Below, piece after piece: positions 1 to 6,827 of a DNA stretch of 8,443 nucleotides. Source of the DNA: Acetobacteraceae bacterium (GTDB lineage: Bacteria; Pseudomonadota; Alphaproteobacteria; Acetobacterales; Acetobacteraceae). The translations under genes and the position numbers were made by a program. Positions within the stretch are counted from its first letter, which is position 1. Each line of letters starts with the position of its first letter. Where the stretch lies: the NCBI GenBank assembly GCA_020853405.1, contig JADYYZ010000440.1, positions 1-8,443 on the forward strand, in the 5' to 3' direction. The notes beneath the pieces are model-generated. The model did no database searches. It saw nothing but the letters and a program-made list of their open reading frames with translations, and was not told the DNA's origin.

Positions 1-991
1 CGTTCTCGGGCGGCAGCAGGCTGAACAGGGCGCCGGTCGCCGGTGCCATGCTGTCGACATGGCCGGGAATGGTCGTGCCCAGGGCATCGACGCTGATTGC
101 CACCGGCTGGCCGCGATGCATGCGCGCGAGCTGGGTCTCCTTGAAGTTCGCGACCACGAACAGCGCGCCGGTTTCAGGCGCGAGCGCGATCAGGTTGGTG
201 CCGGCGCGCACATACTGGCCGAGCTGGGCGGCGCGGTTGCCGACCTGGCCGGCGAAAGGCGCCCGGATCACGGTGTTGTCGAGGTCGATGCGTGCCAGCT
301 CGGCAGCCGACCTGGCCTGGGCGACGGCGGCGCGGCGTTCCGCGGCGATCGCCTCCAGCACGGTCTTCTGGGCGCGGGCGGCGGCGATCGCCGCCTCGGC
401 GGCGGTCACCCCGGCATCCGCCTTGCGGGTATCGGCTTCGGCACGGTCGAGCGCCTGGCGGCTGGTCCAGCCGCCGCCCACCAGGCTGCTGGCGCGGCCG
501 GCGTCGGCGCGCGCGCGCACCGCCTCGGCCCGTGCCTGTTGCAGCGCCGCGTCGGCCTGGGTGATCGCGGCGTCCTGCTGCGTCACCTGGCGGTCGGCGG
601 TCTCGACCGCGGCGGCGGCGGCGCTGACCGCTGCCTCGGCGGCGGCAAGCCGGGCCCGCCAGTCGCGATCCTCGAGCTGGATCAGCGGCTCGCCCGCCGT
701 CACGTGCTGGTTGTCGGCGACCAGGATCGCGGCGACGTGGCCCTCGACACGCGCGGCCAGGATCGCGATGTCGCCCTGGATGGTCGCGTTGTCGGTCGAT
801 TCCAGGAAGCGCCAGACCTGGAAATACCAGTTGACGACCAGGGCGATACCGATCGCGGCGAGCATCAGCGCCGGCAGCCGCAGCAGGCGAAGCCAGCTTT
901 TGCGGGGTGCCGTTTCGGGGGCGGGCGAGCCTGCGTTCGGCAGGGCGGGGGCGGAAAGGCTCGTGTCGGTGCGGCGGTCCAGGGTGCTCAT
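1..991 (-). CDS. HlyD/EmrA-type membrane fusion protein (partial, C-terminus beyond window)
   Basis: Periplasmic adaptor subunit of a drug or secretion efflux pump. The minus frame from ATG at 991 is open to base 1, giving 330 residues without a stop. Order seen: a Pro/Ala-rich cytoplasmic N-terminus (1-30), one membrane anchor (about 37-58, LPALMLAAIGIALVV), the STDNATIQGD motif (65-74) that opens the first lipoyl half-domain, a long Ala/Gln/Glu-rich coiled-coil hairpin (about 110-235), the second lipoyl half (IRAPFAGQVGNRAAQLGQYV, about 243-262), then beta-barrel sequence with PATGALFSLLPPEN at the cut end. That last motif is typical of EmrA-like adaptors, whose partner is usually a DHA2-type MFS exporter; such a gene may lie beyond base 1, which is inference. 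ATG 991 was chosen because a promoter lies 55 bp upstream and no other in-frame start fits; its Shine-Dalgarno is weak (GGAG, far upstream). About 20-50 C-terminal residues are probably missing. Confidence 0.93.
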   Translation of the reverse strand, partial: MSTLDRRTDTSLSAPALPNAGSPAPETAPRKSWLRLLRLPALMLAAIGIALVVNWYFQVWRFLESTDNATIQGDIAILAARVEGHVAAILVADNQHVTAGEPLIQLEDRDWRARLAAAEAAVSAAAAAVETADRQVTQQDAAITQADAALQQARAEAVRARADAGRASSLVGGGWTSRQALDRAEADTRKADAGVTAAEAAIAAARAQKTVLEAIAAERRAAVAQARSAAELARIDLDNTVIRAPFAGQVGNRAAQLGQYVRAGTNLIALAPETGALFVVANFKETQLARMHRGQPVAISVDALGTTIPGHVDSMAPATGALFSLLPPEN

Positions 992-1045
992 CGAGCAGCA
1001 GCAACCATGCGCTCCACGGCCCGTGGGCGACGGACCAGCAAGCCG

Positions 1046-1074
1046 ACCCTAGGCCCGCCCCGCCGGGTCGTCAA
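1046..1074 (-). promoter_or_regulatory. Promoter of the membrane fusion protein gene, TTGACG-N17-TAGGGT
   Basis: On the minus strand TTGACG (1074-1069) is followed after exactly 17 bp by TAGGGT (1051-1046). The -35 matches five of six consensus bases and the spacing is ideal for sigma-70. The predicted transcript start is near 1039, about 48 nt before ATG 991. The -10 sits in GGCCTAGGGTCGGC, which recurs upstream of the second terC and comF. Read by eye, not experimentally supported. Confidence 0.6.
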
Positions 1075-1083
1075 ACCGCCCAG

Positions 1084-1102
1084 GCGCCGGCGCGCCCGGC
1101 GC
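1084..1102 (-). terminator. GC hairpin downstream of purB, possible terminator
   Basis: A perfect 7-bp inverted repeat, GCGCCGG and CCGGCGC around a 5-nt GCGCG loop, begins 6 nt after the purB stop codon. There is no U-run after it (CTGGGCGGTTTG), so it is not a classical intrinsic terminator; it could be a 3'-end stabiliser or a U-less terminator. It lies just upstream of the next gene's -35, where a transcript end would be expected. Confidence 0.4.
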
Positions 1103-1108
1103 GATGCC

Positions 1109-2443
<1,335 letters not shown>

Positions 2444-2491
2444 GGCCTTGGCTCCATCGGGCTTGGCCGGGTGTGGCAAGTGGCGGGCGGG

Positions 2492-2520
2492 TTGACAAGT
2501 CCGCCCCAAGGCCGCAATCG
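2492..2520 (+). promoter_or_regulatory. Candidate promoter for first terC gene
   Basis: A perfect -35 hexamer TTGACA (2492-2497) lies 59 bp before the terC start; the best -10 at 17-bp spacing is CAATCG (2515-2520), which is poor. It sits in the 112-bp region shared with divergent purB. The AAGTCCGCCCC stretch that follows the -35 is unremarkable. Only the -35 is persuasive. Confidence 0.35.
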
Positions 2521-2555
2521 CCCGTTCACGCAACGAGGCCGGGAGCCGTACTGGT

Positions 2556-3179
2556 ATGGATGCGTGGGGCTCGTGGCTGTGGGCGCTGGCCCAGGTGCTG
2601 ATGATCGACGTGGTGCTGGCCGGCGACAATGCGGTCGTGGTCGGCATGGCGGCGGCGGGCCTGCCGCCGGAACAGCGGCGCAAGGCGATCCTGTGGGGCA
2701 TCGGCGCCGCCACCGTGATGCGCATCGGCTTCGCGCTGATCACCACCCAGCTGCTGGCGATCGTCGGCCTGACGCTGGCCGGCGGCATCCTGCTGCTCTG
2801 GGTCTGCTGGAAGATGTACCGCGAACTGACCCACCGCGTGGAGGCGCACGAGGCGGCCGAGGCGGGCAGCGAAGGCGTTGCGGCGGGCCGGCCGAAGAGC
2901 CTGCGCCAGGCGATCACCCAGATCCTGGTCGCCGACGTCTCGATGAGCCTCGACAACGTGCTGGCGGTGGCGGGCGCCGCCAAGGACCATCTCGAGGTGC
3001 TGATCATCGGGCTTGCGATCAGCGTCGTGCTGATGGGGGTGGCGGCCAGCCTGATCGCACGGCTGCTGGACCGGCACCGCTGGATCGCCTGGGTCGGCTT
3101 CCTGCTGATCCTCTATGTGTCGCTCGATATGATCTATGATGGCAGCTACGAGGTCTGGCATCGCTTGCGCCCTGCCTGA
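2556..3179 (+). CDS. TerC/YjbE-family integral membrane protein (copy 1)
   Basis: Inner-membrane protein of the TerC family, closest in style to the YjbE subgroup; several TerC-family members are linked to manganese export or to metal loading of exported enzymes. The substrate here is not shown by the sequence. The 207 residues carry two internally repeated halves: IDVVLAGDNAVVVG (17-30) and ADVSMSLDNVLAVAG (126-140), each with acidic and Asp-Asn residues inside a membrane segment (D18, D24, N25; D127, D133, N134). Membrane segments are at about 7-30, 43-63, 65-86, 122-140, 147-168 and 175-193, with a hydrophilic loop at 90-116. ATG 2556 has GGGAG (2541-2545) about 10 nt upstream. A paralogue follows 90 bp downstream. 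No room exists upstream for the yybP-ykoY manganese riboswitch that often precedes this family elsewhere. Confidence 0.9.
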   Translation: MDAWGSWLWALAQVLMIDVVLAGDNAVVVGMAAAGLPPEQRRKAILWGIGAATVMRIGFALITTQLLAIVGLTLAGGILLLWVCWKMYRELTHRVEAHEAAEAGSEGVAAGRPKSLRQAITQILVADVSMSLDNVLAVAGAAKDHLEVLIIGLAISVVLMGVAASLIARLLDRHRWIAWVGFLLILYVSLDMIYDGSYEVWHRLRPA

Positions 3180-3200
3180 CGCAGGCATGCCCGCCGGGCA
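3173..3200 (+). repeat. Two adjacent small hairpins at the end of terC copy 1
   Basis: TGCCTG and CAGGCA (3173-3178 and 3182-3187, 3-nt loop) span the terC stop codon; immediately after, TGCCC and GGGCA (3188-3192 and 3196-3200, 3-nt loop) form a second stem. No U-run follows. They could attenuate readthrough into the second terC, but stems this short are common by chance at this G+C. Confidence 0.25.
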
Positions 3201-3202
3201 CG

Positions 3203-3231
3203 TTCCGCTGCCCCGCGATCACGCCTAGGGT
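3203..3231 (+). promoter_or_regulatory. Candidate promoter for second terC, TTCCGC-N17-TAGGGT
   Basis: TAGGGT (3226-3231) lies in GCCTAGGGTCGGC, the same 13-bp string found upstream of the membrane fusion protein gene. At 17 bp upstream is TTCCGC (3203-3208), a weak -35. Predicted start near 3238 gives a leader of about 32 nt before ATG 3270. It would let the second terC be transcribed independently of the first. Confidence 0.45.
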
Positions 3232-3269
3232 CGGCATCCCGTCGTCGCTGCAACGGACCCGGCGCAGGC

Positions 3270-4007
3270 ATGGAAGAACTTCTCGGCTCGTCGCACCTGC
3301 TGCTGGAAATCATCTGGCTGAACGCCATCTTGTCGGGCGACAATGCGATCGTGATCGGCATCGCGGCCGCCGGCCTGCCGGCCGAACAGCGGGCGAGGGC
3401 GGTGCTGTTCGGCGTGATCGCGGCGGCGGTGCTGCGCATCATCTTCTCGTTCGGCGCCACCTGGCTGCTTGAACTGTGGTGGATCGACATCGTCGGCGGG
3501 CTCGCGCTGCTGTGGATCGCCTGGGGCTTCTTCCAGGAGCTCGGCGCCGGCGATCATGCCGAGGGCGAGCACACCGGCCCCGCCGGCGGCAAGGCGCCGC
3601 AGGTCAAGACCATGGCCACGGCACTGCGCCAGATCATCGTCGCCGATGTCTCGATGAGCCTCGACAACGTGCTGGCGGTGGCGGCGGTGGCGCGCAGCAA
3701 CTACGTGCTGCTGGCGGTCGGGCTCCTGATCTCGATCGTGATGATGGGGCTTCTGGGCAGTTTCCTGGCCAAGCTGATCGAGAAGTTCAAGGTCATCGCC
3801 TATGTCGGCGTCGCGCTGATCGTCTATATCGCGCTCGAGCTGATCGTCGAGGGCGTGGCCCGCGCCGACGAGATGCTGGGTCTCGATTTCCACATCCATG
3901 ACTACCACGTCGAGGGGGCGATCCCCTGGCTGGTGATCGCCGCCTCGGTCGGGTTCTGGCTGGGGATGGTGAAGGGCAGGCAGGACGGCAACGGCGACCG
4001 GGGGTAG
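3270..4007 (+). CDS. TerC/YjbE-family integral membrane protein (copy 2)
   Basis: Paralogue of the preceding gene, 245 residues, with the same two signature segments: LNAILSGDNAIVIG (17-30) and ADVSMSLDNVLAVAA (125-139; D126, D132, N133). It differs in having N18 where copy 1 has D18, a Gly/His-containing loop at 92-112 (GAGDHAEGEHTGPAGG), and an extra C-terminal part with FHIHDYHVEG (207-216) and a seventh membrane segment at about 218-234. Metal-ion transport or metal loading is the family-level expectation; the substrate is not evident. ATG 3270 matches the aligned N-terminus of copy 1; its Shine-Dalgarno is weak (CAGG close to the start). It has its own candidate promoter in the 90-bp gap, and ends 13 bp from the convergent radC stop with no visible terminator between. 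Confidence 0.9.
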   Translation: MEELLGSSHLLLEIIWLNAILSGDNAIVIGIAAAGLPAEQRARAVLFGVIAAAVLRIIFSFGATWLLELWWIDIVGGLALLWIAWGFFQELGAGDHAEGEHTGPAGGKAPQVKTMATALRQIIVADVSMSLDNVLAVAAVARSNYVLLAVGLLISIVMMGLLGSFLAKLIEKFKVIAYVGVALIVYIALELIVEGVARADEMLGLDFHIHDYHVEGAIPWLVIAASVGFWLGMVKGRQDGNGDRG

Positions 4008-4020
4008 GCGGGCGCGGCGG

Positions 4021-4800
4021 CTACAGCAGCCCTTCCTTGCGCAGGCTGACCCAGGCGCCGTTGCCCACCACCACGTGGTCGTGCAGCACGATGCCGAGCG
4101 CGCTGGCCGCCGCCTTGACCTCGCGCGTCATCTCGACATCGGCGCGGCTCGGCGTCGGGTCGCCGCTCGGGTGGTTGTGCACCAGGATGATCGCGGTGGC
4201 GTGCAGGTCGAGTGCCCGCTTGACCACCTCGCGCGGGTAGACCGGGGTGTGGTTGACGGTGCCGAGGCCCAGGATGGCATCGTCGATCAGCTGGTTGCGG
4301 TTGTTCAGGTACAGCACCCGGAACTGCTCGGTGTTCTCGCGCGCCAGCACCGCGTTCAGATAGGCCATCAGCTGGTCCCAGCTGGCGATGGTGTCGCGGT
4401 TGCGCAGTTCGGCGCGCACCAGCCTCAGCGCCGCCGCCTGCACCGTCTTCAGCGCCGCGATCGCCGCCTCGCCCATCCCAGGCACCGCCGCCAGCTCGTG
4501 CGCCGGCGCGGCGATCACCGCGGCATAGCTGCCGAAGCGGCCCAGCAGCGCCTTGGCGATCGGCTTGGTGTCCTGGCGCGGGATCGCCAGGAACAGCACC
4601 ATCTCCAGCATCTCGTGGTCGTGCAGCGCATCGGGGCCGGCGGCCATCAGCTTGGCGCGCATGCGCTGGCGATGGCCCGAGGCGCTGGCCGCGGCGACCT
4701 GGTGAAGCGCGGGGCCGGCGAAGGACATCGGCATCTCGCCCGCAACCGCTGCGAGCAGATCCGAAGGCCCAGCCTCTGCCATACCCTTCCGCTTGCCCAT
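4021..4800 (-). CDS. radC: RadC-family JAMM-domain protein
   Basis: Member of the RadC (UPF0758) family, once linked to DNA repair; the C-terminal domain has a JAMM metalloprotease-type zinc site, and its physiological role remains unsettled. From ATG 4800 the product has 259 residues. A variable Ala/Gly-rich N-terminus (1-40) is followed by a helical region (HRQRMRAKLMAAGPDALHDHEMLEMVL, split here as 43-55 and 56-69), a helix-hairpin-helix-like stretch VPGMGEAAIAALK (106-118), and the JAMM core LVHNHPSGDPTPSRADV (206-222) with H208, H210, S218 and D221, plus the likely catalytic glutamate in ENTEQF (155-160, probably E158). The core appears intact. The frame can be extended to a TTG at 4854, but that TTGACG resembles a -35 hexamer and the extension has no family sequence. 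GAGAG about 9 nt before ATG 4800 is a modest Shine-Dalgarno. Confidence 0.93.
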   Translation of the reverse strand: MGKRKGMAEAGPSDLLAAVAGEMPMSFAGPALHQVAAASASGHRQRMRAKLMAAGPDALHDHEMLEMVLFLAIPRQDTKPIAKALLGRFGSYAAVIAAPAHELAAVPGMGEAAIAALKTVQAAALRLVRAELRNRDTIASWDQLMAYLNAVLARENTEQFRVLYLNNRNQLIDDAILGLGTVNHTPVYPREVVKRALDLHATAIILVHNHPSGDPTPSRADVEMTREVKAAASALGIVLHDHVVVGNGAWVSLRKEGLL

Positions 4801-4825
4801 CACCACACGCTCTCGTTGCAGTCGG

Positions 4826-4854
4826 ACGGAAGGCGACCCACGCCTTGCCGTCAA
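4826..4854 (-). promoter_or_regulatory. Candidate radC promoter, TTGACG-N17-TTCCGT
   Basis: TTGACG (4854-4849) on the minus strand is the same -35 as the membrane fusion protein promoter. At 17 bp it is followed by TTCCGT (4831-4826), a weak -10. Predicted start is about 20 nt before ATG 4800. The AT-rich dyad at 4867-4887 lies 13-33 bp upstream of this -35, where an activator or an UP-like contact could act. Confidence 0.35.
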
Positions 4855-4866
4855 GCCCGCCCGGCT

Positions 4867-4887
4867 TCGATCATATATTATTATCGA
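4867..4887. promoter_or_regulatory. AT-rich 21-bp dyad between radC and map, possible operator
   Basis: TCGATCATA and TATTATCGA flank a TAT centre; the arms are inverted copies matching at 8 of 9 positions. This is the most AT-rich short stretch I saw in the window, in a roughly 70% G+C context. It lies upstream of the radC -35 and directly beyond the hairpin after map. It may be a regulator site, an UP-like element, or the AT tail of the map terminator. No known regulator box was matched with confidence. Confidence 0.35.
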
Positions 4888-4907
4888 CCGGTGCCGGCGG
4901 GCACCGG
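4888..4907 (-). terminator. Hairpin terminator candidate downstream of map
   Basis: A perfect 8-bp inverted repeat CCGGTGCC/GGCACCGG with a 4-nt loop begins 6 nt after the map stop codon. On the minus strand the stem is followed by TCGATAATAATATATGAT, AT-rich but without a true U-run. It most likely ends or protects the methyltransferase-map transcript before radC. Confidence 0.55.
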
Positions 4908-4913
4908 ACCAGT

Positions 4914-5741
4914 TCAGACGCGATAGGGGGGTTTGTGCAAGCCGCCCGGCGACAGCGTGAAGATCTCCACGCCGCCGGCGGTGACGCCGACCGTATGCTC
5001 GAACTGGGCGGAAAGGCTGCGGTCGCGGGTGACCGCGGTCCAGCCGTCGTCCAGCACCTTCACCTCCGGCCGGCCGGCATTGACCATCGGCTCGACCGTG
5101 AAGATCATGCCGGGGCGAAGCGCGAGACCCTCTCCGGCGCGGCCGAAATGCAGCACGTTCGGCGGCTCGTGGAAGCGCCGCCCGAGCCCGTGGCCGCAGA
5201 AGTCGCGCACCACCGAGAAGCGGTTCGCCTCGACGAAGGCCTGGATCGCATGCCCGAGATCGCCGAGCGTGGCGCCGGGCCGCACCGCCTGGATGCCGCG
5301 CATCATCGCCTCGTGCGTGACCTCGATCAGCAGCTGGGCGCGGGTGCGGGCACGCCCGGCGATGTACATGCGCGAACTGTCGCCGTGCCAGCCATCGAGG
5401 ATCACGGTGACGTCGATGTTCAGGATGTCGCCGTCCTCGAGCAGGCGATCGCCGGGAATGCCGTGGCAGACCACGTGGTTGATGCTGGTGCAGGTCGATT
5501 TCGGGAAGCCGCGATAGCCGAGCGGCGCCGGTGCCGCGCCGTGGGCGACGATGAAATCATGGCACAGCTGGTCGAGCGCGTCGGTGCTGACGCCGGGCCG
5601 AACGTGCGGGGTGATCATGTCGAGCGTCATCGCCGCGAGCTGGCCGGCCCGGCGCATGGCAGCGAAATCGTCGGCGCCATGCAGGCTGATCCGGCGCGGG
5701 TCGGCAGACTCGGCCTGCGACGAGCGTTCCAGCTGGTTCAT
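4914..5741 (-). CDS. map: Methionine aminopeptidase, type I
   Basis: Cytosolic dinuclear metallopeptidase that removes the initiator methionine from nascent proteins after deformylation. The 275-residue product has all five metal ligands: D110 and D121 (NIDVTVILDGWHGDSS), H184 (FCGHGLG), E217 (FTVEPM) and E248 (QFEHT). The spacings (11, 63, 33 and 31 residues) are those of E. coli Map. The substrate-binding histidine is H93 in VVCHGIPGD. There is no zinc-finger extension and no type II insert, so it is a bacterial type I enzyme with about 13 extra N-terminal residues. ATG 5741 has GAGGAT about 8 nt upstream and starts 10 nt after the stop of the methyltransferase-like gene, indicating cotranscription. 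The operon appears to end at the hairpin 6 nt past the stop. Confidence 0.97.
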   Translation of the reverse strand: MNQLERSSQAESADPRRISLHGADDFAAMRRAGQLAAMTLDMITPHVRPGVSTDALDQLCHDFIVAHGAAPAPLGYRGFPKSTCTSINHVVCHGIPGDRLLEDGDILNIDVTVILDGWHGDSSRMYIAGRARTRAQLLIEVTHEAMMRGIQAVRPGATLGDLGHAIQAFVEANRFSVVRDFCGHGLGRRFHEPPNVLHFGRAGEGLALRPGMIFTVEPMVNAGRPEVKVLDDGWTAVTRDRSLSAQFEHTVGVTAGGVEIFTLSPGGLHKPPYRV

Positions 5742-5751
5742 CGAAGCATCC

Positions 5752-6657
5752 TCAATCGCACCGTGTAGACCCGCCTGCCTCGGGACGGCAAGACGCTGCC
5801 TCGCCGGCGGTGCGCTCGGCCGTGCCCAAGGCGTCGGCCAGCCGGGTCGCCGCGCTGCCGGGGAGGAGCGGGCGCTGCTGCGTGGCGGCAGGCGCCCAGC
5901 CGGAAAGGGTCAGCAGCTCGACCGCGATCGCGACCCTGCCGTCGGCGCCGCGCGGCAGCGCCGCCAACGCCTCGAACAGCACGCCGCGGCGCAGGAACCG
6001 GCGCGATCGCGCTGCCAGCGCATTGGTCTCGCCGGCGGCACGCAGCTCCGCCAGCAGCCGCCAGGGGTCGGCATAGGCGAGCGTCAGCCGGTCGAGGTCG
6101 GCGACCGGCAGTGCGAAGCCGGCCCGCTGCAGCAGCCCGGCGCCGTCGGCGAGACCGGCGAACGGCGAAACCCTGGGATGCGCGCCGCCGGTGGCAGCGA
6201 GTTCCGCCGCGATCAGCGCCTGGCGGAGCGCGCCGAGCGTGCCGAGGCCGGGCAGGTTGGCAAGGAACAGTCCATCCGGCACCAGAACGCGGCGGAGCTG
6301 CGCCAGCGCGCCCGGCAGGTCGTTGGTCCAGTGCAGGCAGAACGGTGCCAGCACCAGGTCGACGCTCGCGGCCGCGAAAGGCAGGAACTCCTCATCGACA
6401 AGGGTGGCGCCGGCGCGCGGCGCATCGAGCGCTGCCTCGGCGACGAAGCCGACGCCGCGGGCGGCCAGCGCCCTATGGAGCGCGCCGGGCCGCGGCGCCA
6501 GCACCAGCGCGCGGCTGAAGCGCCGTCGCACATCGTCGAGCCGGTCGAGCAGCCGTTCCTCGGCGGCCGCGGCAAGCCCTGGGTCGCCGAGCCGCCCGGC
6601 GCGCGCCCTGGCACGGCGCAGCTGGGCACGATCGAACGGGTGCCGGGAATCGCTCAC
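5752..6657 (-). CDS. NDUFAF5-type SAM-methyltransferase-fold protein
   Basis: Class I methyltransferase-fold protein resembling the alphaproteobacterial relatives of BioC and of mitochondrial NDUFAF5, an assembly factor reported to hydroxylate an arginine of a complex I subunit. With GTG 6657 as start it has 301 residues. Recognisable family parts: FDRAQLRRARARA (8-20), RLDDVRRRFSRALVL (39-53), LVDEEFLPFAAASVDLVLAPFCLHWTNDLPGAL (split as 86-100 and 101-118), the LRRVLVPDGLFLANL strand (121-135), GETNAL (209-214) and LSGWAP...PLLPGSA with TRLADAL near the C-terminus. The SAM-binding motif I (50-60, ALVLAPRPGAL) lacks the usual acidic residue and GxG pattern. GTG 6657 gives MSDSRHPFDRA, matching family N-termini; a TTG 36 nt upstream is an alternative. 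About 20 residues past the usual end are unexplained. It is divergent from comF and upstream of map in the same operon. Confidence 0.85.
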   Translation of the reverse strand: MSDSRHPFDRAQLRRARARAGRLGDPGLAAAAEERLLDRLDDVRRRFSRALVLAPRPGALHRALAARGVGFVAEAALDAPRAGATLVDEEFLPFAAASVDLVLAPFCLHWTNDLPGALAQLRRVLVPDGLFLANLPGLGTLGALRQALIAAELAATGGAHPRVSPFAGLADGAGLLQRAGFALPVADLDRLTLAYADPWRLLAELRAAGETNALAARSRRFLRRGVLFEALAALPRGADGRVAIAVELLTLSGWAPAATQQRPLLPGSAATRLADALGTAERTAGEAASCRPEAGGSTRCD

Positions 6658-6677
6658 CAGCCAACAGATGCGTGCCG

Positions 6678-6706
6678 TTGCCGCCCCATGCAACCGCGCC
6701 TAGGGT
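6678..6706 (+). promoter_or_regulatory. Promoter of comF operon, TTGCCG-N17-TAGGGT
   Basis: TTGCCG (6678-6683) and TAGGGT (6701-6706) are separated by exactly 17 bp. The -10 is embedded in GCCTAGGGTCGCC, nearly identical to the element before the second terC and the membrane fusion protein gene. Predicted transcript start is near 6713, giving a leader of about 85 nt before comF ATG 6799 and about 19 nt before the small leader ORF. Confidence 0.55.
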
Positions 6707-6731
6707 CGCCGCCCTTAAAAGGAGGCGTGCG

Positions 6732-6827
6732 ATGCCGGATCGGCCGCCGCCTGGCCGCGCTGCCGGCGGCCGGGCGGAAAACGTGGCGCGGGACAACGAT
6801 GCCGTACCCGGCCCGCAGCGCGCCTGA
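6732..6827 (+). CDS. Small 31-codon leader ORF overlapping comF start (speculative)
   Basis: ATG 6732 is preceded by AAAGGAGG (6717-6724) at 7 nt, the best Shine-Dalgarno in the window. The frame encodes 31 residues (begins MPDRPPPGRAAGG, rich in Pro, Arg, Ala and Gly) and stops with TGA at 6825-6827. It overlaps the first 29 nt of comF in another frame. No family is recognised. It may be a regulatory leader whose translation runs over the comF start, or merely a by-product of a ribosome-loading site. Only one sequence is available, so coding conservation cannot be judged. Confidence 0.3.
   Translation: MPDRPPPGRAAGGRAENVARDNDAVPGPQRA

Noticed and set aside
2444..2555. yybP-ykoY manganese riboswitch before the terC genes.
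   Set aside because: Expected for this family elsewhere, but the 112-bp region has none of the conserved loop sequences I could recognise and is too short beside a promoter; the 90-bp gap before copy 2 is also too short.
2444..3007. In-frame upstream extension of purB to a start at 3007.
   Set aside because: The added sequence is antisense to the first terC, while MIPRYSRPEM at 2443 is the canonical start of the enzyme.
4008..4020. Bidirectional terminator between the convergent second terC and radC.
   Set aside because: The 13-bp gap shows no inverted repeat; termination must lie within the opposing genes or transcripts overlap.
4801..4854. TTG start for radC at 4854, giving 18 more residues.
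   Set aside because: The TTGACG there fits a -35 hexamer, the extra residues show no family sequence, and ATG 4800 has a better start context.
5551..6798. Long in-frame upstream extension of comF on the plus strand.
   Set aside because: It is antisense to the methyltransferase-like gene and map; the family N-terminus and the promoter place the start downstream of 6706.
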